12,215 bases of DNA from Terana coerulea (Eukaryota; Basidiomycota; Agaricomycetes; Polyporales; Phanerochaetaceae), in the NCBI GenBank assembly GCA_024811115.1, contig JAKOGH010000417.1, positions 1-12,215 on the forward strand. Direction: 5' to 3'. This document shows, piece after piece, positions 1 through 8,482 of this stretch (positions within the stretch are counted from its first letter, which is position 1; every line of letters starts with the position of its first letter). The position numbers were made by a program, and so were the translations under genes. The notes under the pieces were generated by a model. The model did not search any database. It was not told the DNA's origin and saw only the letters and a list, made by a program, of their open reading frames with translations.

Positions 1-300
1 CATTGTGCAAAGTTAGTGTACTCTGCTGTATCATTTGGCAGCAAAACTACTCCAATACTTATAGGACTTACTGGACAGAAAGTTAGCACATGTTTTGTGG
101 CTAGAACTTATATGTAACTCACTGAAAGCTTTGCTTTCCACCATCACTAACACATTTTGCAGCCCGAGAGCAGTTGTACCAGACCAATATGATTATTTTC
201 TCACAAATAATGTCCATAAGATGAGTAGAGACTTTATTCACAGCTATTTCTACCATTTGAAGCAGATTGCGAAGAGCAATAGAGCAGAAAAGTCATAGGT
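1..300. other. AT-rich window edge, no gene recognised
   Basis: This stretch is visibly more AT-rich than the DNA after about 300. It contains only a 67-codon open frame that lacks an ATG start. Read on the minus strand, an AATAAA-type hexamer lies at 232-237, so it could be the 3' flank of a gene outside the window. That is only a possibility. Confidence 0.3.
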
Positions 301-663
301 GTCTACCTTACCACGGCCGAACCGGAGCTTCACCGGGATGACATAATCAGGCGCTAAAGTTTGGAGCCAGCCGTCCCTGAGAGTTCTGGGAGACGTTCAC
401 GTCGGGCGTTTACGCCCTCCCAGCGGAAACTCGAAGGGGCGAGCTGAGGAAGGAGCCTGCAGACGAACAGTTTGGGACCGAAGTTCGAGCCCTGCTGAAG
501 CCGGACTTTTACTAGATTTTGTATTTTCTTAGTTCCTCTTGTTGCATAATCTATGCTGGATGTGAATGATAATGGTTTACTCACCGAAGCTTTGCTGCAA
601 GAGTCGGATGCAAGAGGGGTCAAAAACGTCTGAGAGCGCTCAAAACGACTACTGAGACTGGCG

Positions 664-737
664 GGCGCTGACGGCACTGAAGGGACTGAAGCGCGCTGAG
701 ATGGCTTCATCAGTACCTGTCAGTACCGCTCAGCGCC
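664..737. repeat. Imperfect inverted repeat with nested ACTGA/TCAGT units
   Basis: The left arm GGCGCTGACGGCACTGA (664-680) matches the reverse complement of the right arm TCAGTACCGCTCAGCGCC (720-737), apart from one extra base and one mismatch. About 39 bp separate the arms. Inside lie a second GGGACTGA / TCAGTACC pair and a direct repeat of TCAGTACC (710-717 and 720-727). The sequence could extrude as a hairpin or cruciform. It could also be the end of a decayed DNA transposon, but I see no transposase or target duplication. Confidence 0.5.
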
Positions 738-1017
738 AATGCAACTTTGCTGATGTAAGACCGTTGTGCTACGCTCGCTCTCGTTGTACCCGAGAAGTTG
801 CACTTTTGACTGGGCATAAGCGGCGGCCGCGACCCTCTGTGACCTGTGACCATTCACTTCGGTCGGTAAAGTACAGTAAAGCGACTCGGACTCTGCACTC
901 ATCAAGTGGCGGCGAAATGTCCACCGCCTCGGCAAATGGATCGCTACAATGCTGCCGTTTTAGGTTCGAGGAGTTGCAGGTGGGTTCTTTGTTTTCCCAA
1001 GCCTTGAATTCACTGAA

Positions 1018-1563
1018 ATGGCAGATGACAGCCAACTTGTCACAGGCCAGATACAAGACGGAAAGATCCTAGAAACCCTAGCTGCCATCGACTGCCGACG
1101 AGTCTCGCCGGAACAGCGGCCACGTTCTGAATGGTATGGCACTCGTTGCATCTTTCCCTTTGCGCTCACTAATTCACATCGCAGTCCATTGCTGTGGCAC
1201 TACCTGGTGGATTCATATCTCCGCTGTGCACGGCCAACGAGGGAGCTTTTGTCATTGTCTGCACTGCCCGCAGCCCAGGCTATCGCTTACGGCCGTCGTT
1301 TCACGTTCCACAAGCCACTGCCTCAGGGCTTACGCCTCTGGAAGGAATCGACCTCGGTGCCTTGTACGGCATTGGGTGGGCAGGCGCGTCCAATCACTAA
1401 GGTACCCGTCCGTCGAACGCTACAGATATCTGATGGGCAGTCCAACATTTCCAGCCAGGTTCTTTTTGGCGGTGCACTTCGCGAAATTGGCGCGAGCCCG
1501 CCCGTTGGTCCCGCAACCAAACTGCGAACGTACGAGCGCGTTGATCGACAGGACACCGCTTGA
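1018..1563 (+). CDS. Doubtful hypothetical ORF, 181 aa
   Basis: This is an uninterrupted ATG-to-TGA frame of 181 codons with a purine at -3 and G at +4 around the ATG. I recognise no domain, signal peptide or membrane segment. Another same-strand open frame (1136-1609) overlaps most of it, which is what chance frames in GC-rich DNA look like. It ends about 150 bp before paralogue A and has no intron signals. It may well be spurious; I list it because it is the longest ATG-started frame in the region. Confidence 0.15.
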   Translation: MADDSQLVTGQIQDGKILETLAAIDCRRVSPEQRPRSEWYGTRCIFPFALTNSHRSPLLWHYLVDSYLRCARPTRELLSLSALPAAQAIAYGRRFTFHKPLPQGLRLWKESTSVPCTALGGQARPITKVPVRRTLQISDGQSNISSQVLFGGALREIGASPPVGPATKLRTYERVDRQDTA

Positions 1564-1610
1564 CCCTGTGCCGCTACCTCAAAACCCCCTCAATCGCTGT
1601 GCTACCTGAC

Positions 1611-1670
1611 TTTCATTCCCCACCATCTCTCACACCTCCCCATTGTCTTAAATCCTTTTTCAAGTCTCGT
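1611..1670 (+). promoter_or_regulatory. Pyrimidine-rich tract upstream of paralogue A
   Basis: A C/T-dominated tract runs from about 1611 to 1670 and ends roughly 45 bp before the ATG at 1714. Such CT blocks commonly sit just upstream of transcription starts in filamentous fungi. No clear TATA box is visible here, so the placement is inference from composition. Confidence 0.35.
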
Positions 1671-1713
1671 CCTTTGGACGTGGCGAAAAGCTCACTCAGT
1701 CCCACTCCCTGAC

Positions 1714-2960
1714 ATGCACAGTATGGCTCGGAAACTCATGCAGATTCTACCGAGCGTCGACTATTGTCATCCGAAGAAGGCCCTCAATGCTGCCCGACAA
1801 GAAATTTGGAAATTTTCGGAAGATGGAGTAGAGGGGATCTGCTTGTCAGAGGCGCACAACCACGGGTCCCCGGGCTTAGACAAGAAGCACGAAGAAATTT
1901 TCCCAGCAACTTACGACAAAGCACGATACTACATACACGTCAGTCACCATCTCGTTGGCGACGCCGGACATACTGACGGAGCATTGCATCGGACAGATTC
2001 TACCAGAGCACGAGAAGCTTTACCACACCAAGACTATACAAAAGGTCAGAAACGGAGTCAGAGTTCCCATCGAAGTCGCCGCAGTTGTTGGTCATGTGGC
2101 GGAAGCTATGAAAAAGTATATCGAGAAGGTACGTCAATATAATCACGTTGAACGTTTCTCATAGCTGACTGCTCTCCAGGTGTCGAAGACGAAGGGCAAC
2201 GATGGCCCTTACCGCCTTGGGAAAAGCGGGATAGAGCTGCAGCATCTCTACCTCGTCTCCCTCTTCCAGTGCGGCAAAACGTTCCAACCCGTCCTCGGCT
2301 ACATACGCGAGGAACAGCCAGGCACGGCGGAAGACATCACCGTTGAATCAGCCGACCAGGAGCCATTTGCTCCTTTCGCCCCATTGCCTTCGCCTGGCTT
2401 CGTGCAAAGCGGCATGACCACCGACACCCCATGGTACCCTGGAAGCCGCGGGTATGGTACATCTCTAACGGAGAAGCCGTACGCTGCGAGTAGCGACTCC
2501 TCAAACCCGTACCTAGCTCCTCACAGTCCCATAGACCTCGTTGCCGTGCAGTGCCTGGAGGTGAGTTAGCCACGCACATCAACTCCTAACTGCATGCTTA
2601 TAGTGTTTAGATGGTTCTGCGAGCAAACGGGCCTCTCATGTTGGCAACATCCAGGTGCCCATACCTGCGGCACCTCCTTACCCCCGCTCAGGCCCCCAGA
2701 CCATGCCCGCCTTCTACTCGCCGGCGAGCTCGTACCCCACGATGTCAACCGCCATGATGGGCGTCGACCAGGGCGGTTCCCAACAGGACTTCTCCAATCT
2801 CGACGGACAGTTCAGCCAGCTCTCGCTTGGCTCGACTTCCTCCGCGCCGTACACTCAGCAAAACGGCGCTTTATTCGATGATGGAAATAATCCTCCCTTC
2901 TACGGCTATCCGCAGTTCTGGGGCGGGGGTAGTCGACGAGGTTTCGAGATCAGCGCGTAA
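1714..2960 (+). CDS. Paralogue A: uncharacterised fungal protein, 364 aa, four exons
   Basis: The exons are 1714-1938, 1997-2128, 2180-2560 and 2604-2960. The introns are 58, 51 and 43 nt, all phase 0, with donors GTCAGT, GTACGT and GTGAGT and branch-like ACTGAC, CTGAC and CTAAC. The sum is 364 codons plus TAA. I do not recognise the family and assign no function. The strongest evidence that it is real is its match to the gene at 5449. ILPSVDY aligns with LLPNIEY near the N-terminus without gaps, PGLDKKHEEIFP aligns with PGLDDSEDEVFP, and all three introns fall at the same places. The best-conserved block, residues 136-160, has the pattern GI-x-LQH-x-YL-x-SL-x-Q-x-GKT-x-QP-x-x-GY. The C-terminal half is rich in Ser, Pro, Gly and Gln and probably disordered. 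No signal peptide or membrane helix is seen. The start could instead be the in-frame ATG at 1723. The last intron could end at 2654 rather than 2603, but the branch site favours 2603. Confidence 0.72.
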
Positions 2961-5264
2961 GCGTCCACGCGCCTCGTTATGACTTCATTCTTCTTAGCCT
3001 CCCACCGCAGCGTAATCTCTCCCAAATCCTCCACAGACGGCAGAGATCGGACCATGCTCCCTTCATTCCCATTCCTAGAGAGAACACCATTAATACCAAG
3101 GACCTTCATAGAAAATAACGCAACTCTGCTGTATCAATACAATGCTAAGAAAAGAGAATCCTTGTAATTGTAGACTTAGAGTAGTCGGACCCCTTGTTAT
3201 CCTAGACTCTGTGCATAATCAATTCCTGATACAATTGTTCTGGGCTGTAGCGTCCGATTCGCATTGTGAAACATGTGCATACAGCGTCGCCAGAAGTCCA
3301 AAAATGCCAAGGATGATGAAGAACTTGTCCTATGCTCAAGTGGACGAGGTTCAAAGCTTGAGGGAGAAGTTCAAGTTTATCAGCGCTCGATCCTAGTCTC
3401 GGGGTGGTAGGGTCTCATTTGCATGCCGCCGTGCTGGGCGTCTGACTCTTCGACACCAACTTTCCATCACATAATTCATTGAATCTCAATAACACCCTTC
3501 TCGGACTTTTAATAGCGAATTATCCTGGGCCTCGCGGGATCATGTATTGAAAACACGCTTTCGGTACGACGTGGCTGAAGATTTGAAGCCTTGCTAGCTA
3601 CGGCGGAAGCATGGTTCAAGTGAGCTATCGGCAGACCTTACGGATCTCCTCAAGCATGGCTCCGAGGGTTACTTCGATGGCAAGTGGAAGGTGCCACAAT
3701 CCCGGGAGAAACCCGCACAAGTTGGCGAAGAGAGGCGCAGATTGGCGACAGGGGTGGATCCCCATGTGTCGCGCGCACTTGCGGTAAGCAAACCAATATC
3801 CGATAGTCCCATTTTACGCACTGCTAATCACTACTCACAGGACTCTATCGGAAGCAGAGAATTGTTGTGTGACGCTCCCGTGCGCGGGCTCTGGGCCGTC
3901 GCATCGAACATATGCATTCACCGTCATTCTTTGGCACTTCCAGATATCCGAGGCGTTTCTTCATCTTACGCTGTAGATTGCGCTTGAAGCGCTTCGTCCG
4001 TTACCACATACGTTGCGAGCATTGTCTGCGTTCTGCACAGTACCAATTGTGGCGAATCGTCGCGGTCAACTTCCGTCTTCTAGGCCACTTGCCTACGCAT
4101 CTGTCAGGCTTTGGCCGGAGCACTCGGAGGCTTACACATTGCAATAACCTTATAAGTTTTCACACAGAGATGTGCCCCTGCGGCCTCCCCGTTGGGTTGC
4201 TATGTCTACTTCTCGCTGGATTGGGCTTGACACTATGCTAGGTTAGTTGAATTTTTAATCGACATGTACAGTAAAATTTTCTGATGACTTGGACCCATCT
4301 CTGAAGCCTGAGAGTCATTGTTCCACTGGACGCCGGGGCGTTTCTGGCAGAGCGTATTCATTACGACCGCTGAATTTGTATTGTAAAGTCCTACTTCTCT
4401 GTGGGCTGCCGTCCGACCAGGTGAGTCTCTCCGACTGAAGAGCTAGCTATAGAAAAATTGTAAGCTGGTATTGATTGAGATGCAGGCACATTTTTTCCCC
4501 GAGATGAGCTTCCTGGAAAAGTTCAAAGTCAAATCCGCGCTGGTATTCTTGCGCGGATCTTCGTCGCCGTTCTCCTAAGCGGTTGGCCCGGTGCCAAGGG
4601 TGATGACGCGTATGCCCCAGGTCTTAATGCGAAGCGCAGAAAGACCCGGAAGATTAAGCAGTAACGTCCGCTTGAGGCACGGTCAAGGTTAGAGTTGGCT
4701 ATCGATGCCAAATCCGCCGCCGTGTACGAGGGAGTGTTCCGACTCATGGCCCTATAGCAACGGCAGCGCAGCTGAGTGGCTCATCGGTACGTAAGTATGA
4801 TATCTACACTATGGTTCAAGCATGCGACTCACATCTTGTAGTGCTTCGCGCTGTCAAAGGTAGGACAAACGGTTAGGTGTTCCGAGAGATGTCACGCCAA
4901 ACGAGGACGACGACGCTGGTAGACGGTGTCAGGTGCGAGCACACGTACAACTCCTCCGCCTCTAGAAAGCTGATTTTTGGACTGTGCGCCATCATGGATA
5001 GACTTCACTCATTCATGAGGTCCTGCAGATTTCTAGACCTCCGATCGACTCCTGCCCGAAATCGCAAACACGAACATATTGAGGAGGTACCCACCAGGCA
5101 TCTGGTCCGCAGACAGCGTGAATGACAGGTGCCATCTTGCGACTGGCTTGTGCTGCATGGAACGACGCCCAGAAGTTGGCCCCGTGCCGCCGCCCGTGCA
5201 CAGCCGCCGCCGCCGCTCTGCTAACTTCCGTCTACGGTCCTATATGTGTCGGCGTTCCTGAAGT
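2961..5264. other. Long intergenic region with exon-like scraps
   Basis: This is about 2.3 kb between the two paralogues. The first 200 bp are AT-richer and probably hold the 3' end of paralogue A. Most of the rest has no recognisable gene. Three places carry good splice-like signals: 3784-3840 (GTAAGC..CACAG), about 4421-4484 (GTGAGT..TGCAG) and about 4790-4842 (GTACGTAAGT..TTGTAG). The open frames around them are short and I recognise no family. They could be relics of a decayed gene or transposon. Confidence 0.4.
3598..3987 (+). pseudogene. Possible exon pair of an unrecognised decayed gene
   Basis: An open frame runs from 3598, just after an acceptor-like TTGCTAG, to 3783. A 57-nt intron-like segment (3784-3840) follows, with donor GTAAGC, branch GCTAATCAC and acceptor CACAG. 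The same frame then continues to TGA at 3985-3987. The joined frame gives about 110 residues, with a charged segment near 3643-3760. There is no ATG in frame, so it could only be an internal or terminal exon. I find no matching exon upstream and do not recognise the sequence. Confidence 0.22.
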
Positions 5265-5282
5265 TAGACCCATATGGGTCTA
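5265..5282. promoter_or_regulatory. Perfect 18-bp palindrome upstream of paralogue B
   Basis: TAGACCCATATGGGTCTA is exactly self-complementary. It lies about 27 bp upstream of the TATATAT at 5309 and about 167 bp upstream of the chosen ATG at 5449. A further GTCTAT half-site follows at 5288-5293. The form and position fit a binding site for a dimeric transcription factor; which one is unknown. I do not see a copy upstream of paralogue A. Confidence 0.4.
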
Positions 5283-5308
5283 TTTGAGTCTATGCAGCGT
5301 CGGACCTT

Positions 5309-5367
5309 TATATATCCCAGGTCGTTTGCCTAGTCCGCACCCCCGTCTTTCCACACTACAATATATA
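5309..5367 (+). promoter_or_regulatory. Two TATA-like boxes of paralogue B
   Basis: TATATAT occurs at 5309-5315 and ATATATA at 5361-5367. Initiation about 30-40 bp after the second box would place the mRNA start beyond the ATG at 5373 and leave 5449 as the first AUG. Initiation from the first box would include the 5373 AUG as an overlapping upstream frame. Choosing between them needs transcript ends. Confidence 0.4.
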
Positions 5368-5372
5368 CAAGC

Positions 5373-5516
5373 ATGTCATCCACTACCTTTGTTGCTTACA
5401 TCCCGCAGAACATCCTATCCTCCGTTTCCACCTTCGCCTCCCACTGCAATGTCCTTGCCGTTCCCACCGACAGTATGCTGACGCGTCGTGTTTTTGCGCG
5501 TGTATTAACTTACTGA
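5373..5516 (+). promoter_or_regulatory. Overlapping upstream ORF candidate in the leader of paralogue B
   Basis: The ATG at 5373 opens a frame different from the main one. Unspliced, it stops at TGA 5514-5516 (47 codons). If the first intron (5473-5534) is removed, it runs to TAG 5651-5653 (72 codons). In either case it overlaps the main start at 5449. It can act as a uORF only if transcription begins before 5373. I reject it as the protein start because it enters exon 2 out of the frame shared with paralogue A. Confidence 0.3.
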
Positions 5517-6758
5517 CTCCGCACCTTGGCATAGGTCAGCCCTCGGGAGGGGTTGGTGCTACTACCCAATATCGAGTACTCCCACCGAAGCAAGCTCGAG
5601 CCTTGCCAGCAAATGTCTTGGGTCTTTTCGACGCACAACATGCAAGGCGTTAGCATGGCCCAGGCGTTGCAAGACAAGAATATCCCAGGCTTGGACGACA
5701 GTGAAGACGAAGTATTCCCCAGCGAGTACCAGAAAGTTTGCTATCGCATCCAGGTGAGTCTGTTGTTTGTGTACGTTCAACAATCCTGCATACTAATCAC
5801 ACGTCTAGATCCCATCCGTAAACGAAGAAAAAGCGTTCACGTGTTCCAAGAACGTACGAAAAACGAAAAAGGGTACCCAGTATCCAACGACACGGGCACG
5901 GGTAGTCACACAGGTTGCCCAAGTCATGTACGAGTTCATCCAGGAGGTACGTGGATTCTCGGTTTTTGGCCATCCATATCTCCAACCTTGCTACAGATGT
6001 CACTGCCAGGTCGCGGCGGCTCGGGCTCTTTCGGGCCAGGAGGCATACAACTTCAGCATATCTACCTCCTGTCGCTTCGTCAATATGGAAAAACCTACCA
6101 GCCCACTTTCGGCTACGTCTTTCCCCAGTCTTCGCCTGAGGCTGTGGCACGGATGCAGATGCCCGTAGAACCTCCCGCTTACGCCAATCCTCTCCACTCC
6201 TCAGATACCGCGTTCCTATCCTACTCATCCCTCGACTCTGCACTATGTTCCGCTTCTCTGCCGTTCCAGTCGCAGGCCTACAGCTCCCCGCCCATGGACA
6301 CCATCGTCACTTCCTTTTCGCAGCCTTCTTACGAGAACCAGGTCCCTGGTTACTATGTTGCGGAGCGTTCAGATCCATGGCAGCTCTCCGACGTGCGTCC
6401 CTTCGCATATTTACTGACCGCTGTTGGCTAATATATATTCTTCTGACAGATGTCTGTGACATATATGAACAATCTCGGTTTCATACCCTCCGTGCGCCCA
6501 GCTCAAGTTGACGGCGGCGGCGTCGCTCAGTATTTCAATGCGCCTTCAAGCTCCATCGCCTCTTCGCACTCAATGATGGCCCCAGCCGCAATTACCAACC
6601 CCCACCACCCCGCACATCCCTTCCCTCGTCGGTTGTACAGCCTCGACCGTGCTCCAACCTTCGGCCCGCCAGATTTTATTTTATTTTTATTTTTATATTA
6701 CTCCAAATTGTATTTAAAGTGCAGGGAACATGCCCTATGCTACACATGTGATACCTAG
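5449..6758 (+). CDS. Paralogue B: homologue of A, C-terminus rewritten by LINE insertion
   Basis: The exons are 5449-5472, 5535-5753, 5809-5946, 5997-6392 and 6450-6758. The introns are 62, 55, 50 and 57 nt, all phase 0, with donors GTATGC, GTGAGT, GTACGT and GTGCGT. As it stands it encodes 361 aa. The ATG at 5449 is chosen because its 8 codons plus the 5473 donor and 5534 acceptor give the exon-2 frame that aligns with A (LLPNIEY against ILPSVDY). The conserved block GI-x-LQH-x-YL lies at residues 143-167. The middle and end are Ser/Pro/Tyr-rich and probably disordered; function is unknown. Native sequence ends at Phe335. The next 26 residues come from the antisense A-rich tail and 3' region of the LINE, giving a run of Phe, Leu and Tyr and then TAG at 6756-6758. 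The original end of the exon is at 8498-8567. The gene may be non-functional or may make an altered tail. Confidence 0.75.
6662..6676. repeat. Target-site duplication, copy at the LINE 3' end
   Basis: CGGCCCGCCAGATTT occurs here and again, base for base, at 8483-8497. The neighbouring bases differ on both sides (T/G before, T/C after), so the duplicate is exactly 15 bp. It lies in coding sequence of paralogue B and abuts the A-rich tail of the minus-strand LINE. Ending in GATTT fits priming of reverse transcription by a T-rich 3' end. Confidence 0.9.
6677..6702 (-). repeat. A-rich (TAAAA/TAAAAA) tail of the LINE
   Basis: Read on the minus strand this segment is a run of TAAAAA and TAAAA units directly abutting the duplicated target site. 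A simple A-rich repeat tail in place of pure poly(A) is known for several LINE clades. On the plus strand it supplies the codons for the aberrant Phe/Leu/Tyr-rich end of paralogue B. Confidence 0.8.
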
Positions 6759-7095
6759 GCACGGGCGCGGCTTTGAAGAAACCTATCCAGTCGGTTTAAG
6801 AAAATAGTAGGCCTTTCGCGAGCTCCCTCAGTCGCAGTAAGAGGATTGCTCCCCTTCCGCTCGTAAGTCGGCCCGCGTTTCCGGACATCCGATCCCCGCA
6901 GGAGTCACCCCGGATCAGAGAGCCTTCCCGGCAAGAAAGCGCGCAGCGCAATAAGCGCAAAAGCACGTCGCCACACAAGTGATAATGCCGATGCGCGCCG
7001 GCCCGTTAGAAGCTAAGGTGAGAATTTCGATTGCACAGACACATCACGAGTTTGCACCCAGCCAGAGGCGGTACAGGTGGTCTCGAGCGGTCGCG
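6703..7095 (-). other. LINE 3' untranslated region
   Basis: About 390 bp lie between the stop codon of the LINE frame (7096) and the A-rich tail. Short open frames on both strands here match nothing I recognise. I read it as the element's 3' UTR. Confidence 0.6.
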
Positions 7096-8070
7096 CTACG
7101 GGCCGGGGTCTTCCCCGTCCCTGCGCTCTTTGGCCTTCCGGTACTTCTTCCGGTTCGCCTTGAGCGCATTCTTTAGGTAGTGGGAGAAAACTTCCCTTCC
7201 CATGATATCCGTGTACATGCCTTGTGGCTGTGTGACACATTCAATATTGTCTTTGTGTTTGCGACGAGATTTCTCGTCCTTGTCTCTCTCCTGTATCCAC
7301 TTGTCGCTAGACTCGTGTTGAGGGAGGTAGAACTTCTTTTGACGACGTGTTGATCCGGCCGTCAATATGATTGTGCGCAGCCACTTGTGAGGCAAGTGGT
7401 ACGTGGGGTCATCTGTGTGATCAGATGCCCACTGCTGCGCAGCATATTGGATGACACTTCCCTCCTTCTCCGAAATTCGAATAGAAGCGGAGGGGTGTCT
7501 GTTAATTCTCGCTCCAGGCTCCTCTCCCTCCTCAAACGTGACAAATTCGTGCCAGCCGAAGATTTTGAGGGTAGCCTTACCACCGTTTGGGCCGTGGCGC
7601 TGACGCCGCCATGCCCAGAAGCGCTGTTTGCGCTCGATTGTTACCTGCCGGATGAATTCATCCTCGCGGTCCCAAGAGTCAATGTTTAGCCACCAGACAC
7701 CTGTGCGGATGTCTCCGTACCGATCAATGGCGTCCTGTATGAGGTCGCCCCACTCAAACGTTGCAACCAACGGGTTGAGGTATAGGAATATGGTGATATC
7801 CGCCATGTCTAGGCAGTTCTCCTTATTCTGCAAGTGAAGCTGCTTCCCTGCAGCAATCAGCTCTAACCGTTCCTGCTCGGGTACAACCCGGGGAGGTTTG
7901 TGAAGCCTGATCCAGAACGGACACTCATAGAGGATGTGCCGCCCGTGTCTCCGAACCGGATGATCAGTGTCGCATGGGCAGTACAACGGCCCGGGTTTGG
8001 GCGTCCACTTGCTCACACCATCACTGTCAGTTTCCCACTTTCCGTGCTTCATTCGGAATTCCCGTGGGAG
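7096..8070 (-). pseudogene. LINE ORF C-terminal part: Cys/His knuckle plus long extension
   Basis: The open frame from about 8070 to TAG at 7096 includes an ATG at 8052 that is internal to the original ORF. Reading from that ATG, residues 29-50 carry a C-x-C-x11-H-x4-C arrangement followed by PFW. This matches the zinc knuckle found after RNase H in many LINE second ORFs. About 270 further residues follow, with several Trp-rich patches (GVWWLNIDSWDRE, RFWAWRR) and a Lys/Arg-rich end. I do not recognise this extension; it is much longer than the short tail usually seen after the knuckle. A frameshift near 8073 separates it from the upstream pieces. It should not be annotated as a host gene. 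Confidence 0.75.
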
Positions 8071-8073
8071 AAG

Positions 8074-8482
8074 TGGCCCGTGATGAAGCGCGTTAATCTA
8101 GAGTAGAACTTCGTTTTGTTTCCAAAGTTCCTCAAGCGCTCAATGGCGTTTGGGCATGTTTGAGAAGAGAGCATGCTCATCCTTCTCGACCAAGAGGTTG
8201 CTCCCTCGGTACTTGATGTTTTTCATCTTGGCCTTCCAGCTGAGTATAGCATGCTGGGAGAGCCTTTGCTTCGCCACTGATTGTGACGTGTAGGTGGGCT
8301 GATTCATTTCGGCACCCTCTTTAGCGAGTTTGTCGACCGCATCAGCCTCAGAGTGCAAGTCGGTGACGTGTTCCATGTGATAATGGGACGGCTGCCACAC
8401 GACCGCAAGTCGGCGTGTTGGGAACCGGCTCTGATCGAGCCATTCCCGTAGCGCTTTGCATGCGCCAATTGACTCCATTTGG
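8074..8482 (-). pseudogene. LINE RNase H C-terminal remnant, frameshifted
   Basis: Reading from 8478 toward 8140, the frame ends with VVWQPSHYH and then HSEADAVDKLAKEGAE. This is the familiar RNase H ending (W-x-P-S-H, then E-A-D-x-x-A-K-x-G-A) with the conserved Asp present. The earlier catalytic residues of the domain are missing because the element is truncated at 8482. After about 8148 the sequence continues in another frame (AIERLRNFGNKTKFYSRL, then TGH). Near 8073 it shifts again into the frame of the downstream part. An extra base at the first site and a lost base at the second would explain both shifts. Confidence 0.8.

Larger units (their letters stand above)
301..1610. other. Gene-poor region upstream of paralogue A
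   Basis: I see no recognisable protein domain on either strand in this 1.3-kb stretch. Several overlapping open frames exist (for example 701-1072 and 1136-1609 on +, 1323-1556 on -), but they contradict one another and carry no recognised motif. The only structured element is the inverted-repeat cluster at 664-737. The best candidate frame, 1018-1563, is listed separately at low confidence. Confidence 0.4.
6677..8482 (-). mobile_element. 5'-truncated non-LTR retrotransposon (RNase H-bearing LINE)
   Basis: This is a 1,806-bp element on the minus strand. Its 3' end is an A-rich tail at 6677-6702 and its 5' end is truncated inside the RNase H domain at 8482. A perfect 15-bp target-site duplication flanks it. 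No reverse transcriptase or endonuclease remains. The coding remnant holds the end of RNase H, then an FYSRL..FITGH-type linker, then a Cys/His knuckle, as in fungal LINEs that carry RNase H (Tad1 is the best-known such clade; clade assignment is inference). Two frameshifts, near 8148 and 8073, break the frame. Size, tail, truncation and duplication together point to target-primed reverse transcription into paralogue B. Confidence 0.9.

Noticed and set aside
478..500. GTTCGAGCC resembling a tRNA T-loop or B box
   Set aside because: The flanking bases do not form a T stem and no matching D arm, anticodon arm or acceptor stem is found.
20..3136. Shared ACTCTGCTGTATCA at about 20-33 and 3122-3135, as possible repeat boundaries around paralogue A
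   Set aside because: It is only about 14 bp, the flanks do not match, and no element structure lies between, so chance is a fair explanation.
5373..5653. ATG 5373 as the start of paralogue B, with a frameshift near 5650 to reach the conserved frame
   Set aside because: The ATG at 5449 with the same intron gives the exon-2 frame directly. That frame aligns without gaps to paralogue A (LLPNIEY/ILPSVDY), so no frameshift is needed.
5797..6243. 148-codon minus-strand ORF
   Set aside because: It is antisense to exons 3 and 4 of paralogue B and crosses the intron between them.
7387..7689. 100-codon plus-strand ORF in the LINE
   Set aside because: It is antisense to the intact LINE frame, which carries the knuckle and extension.
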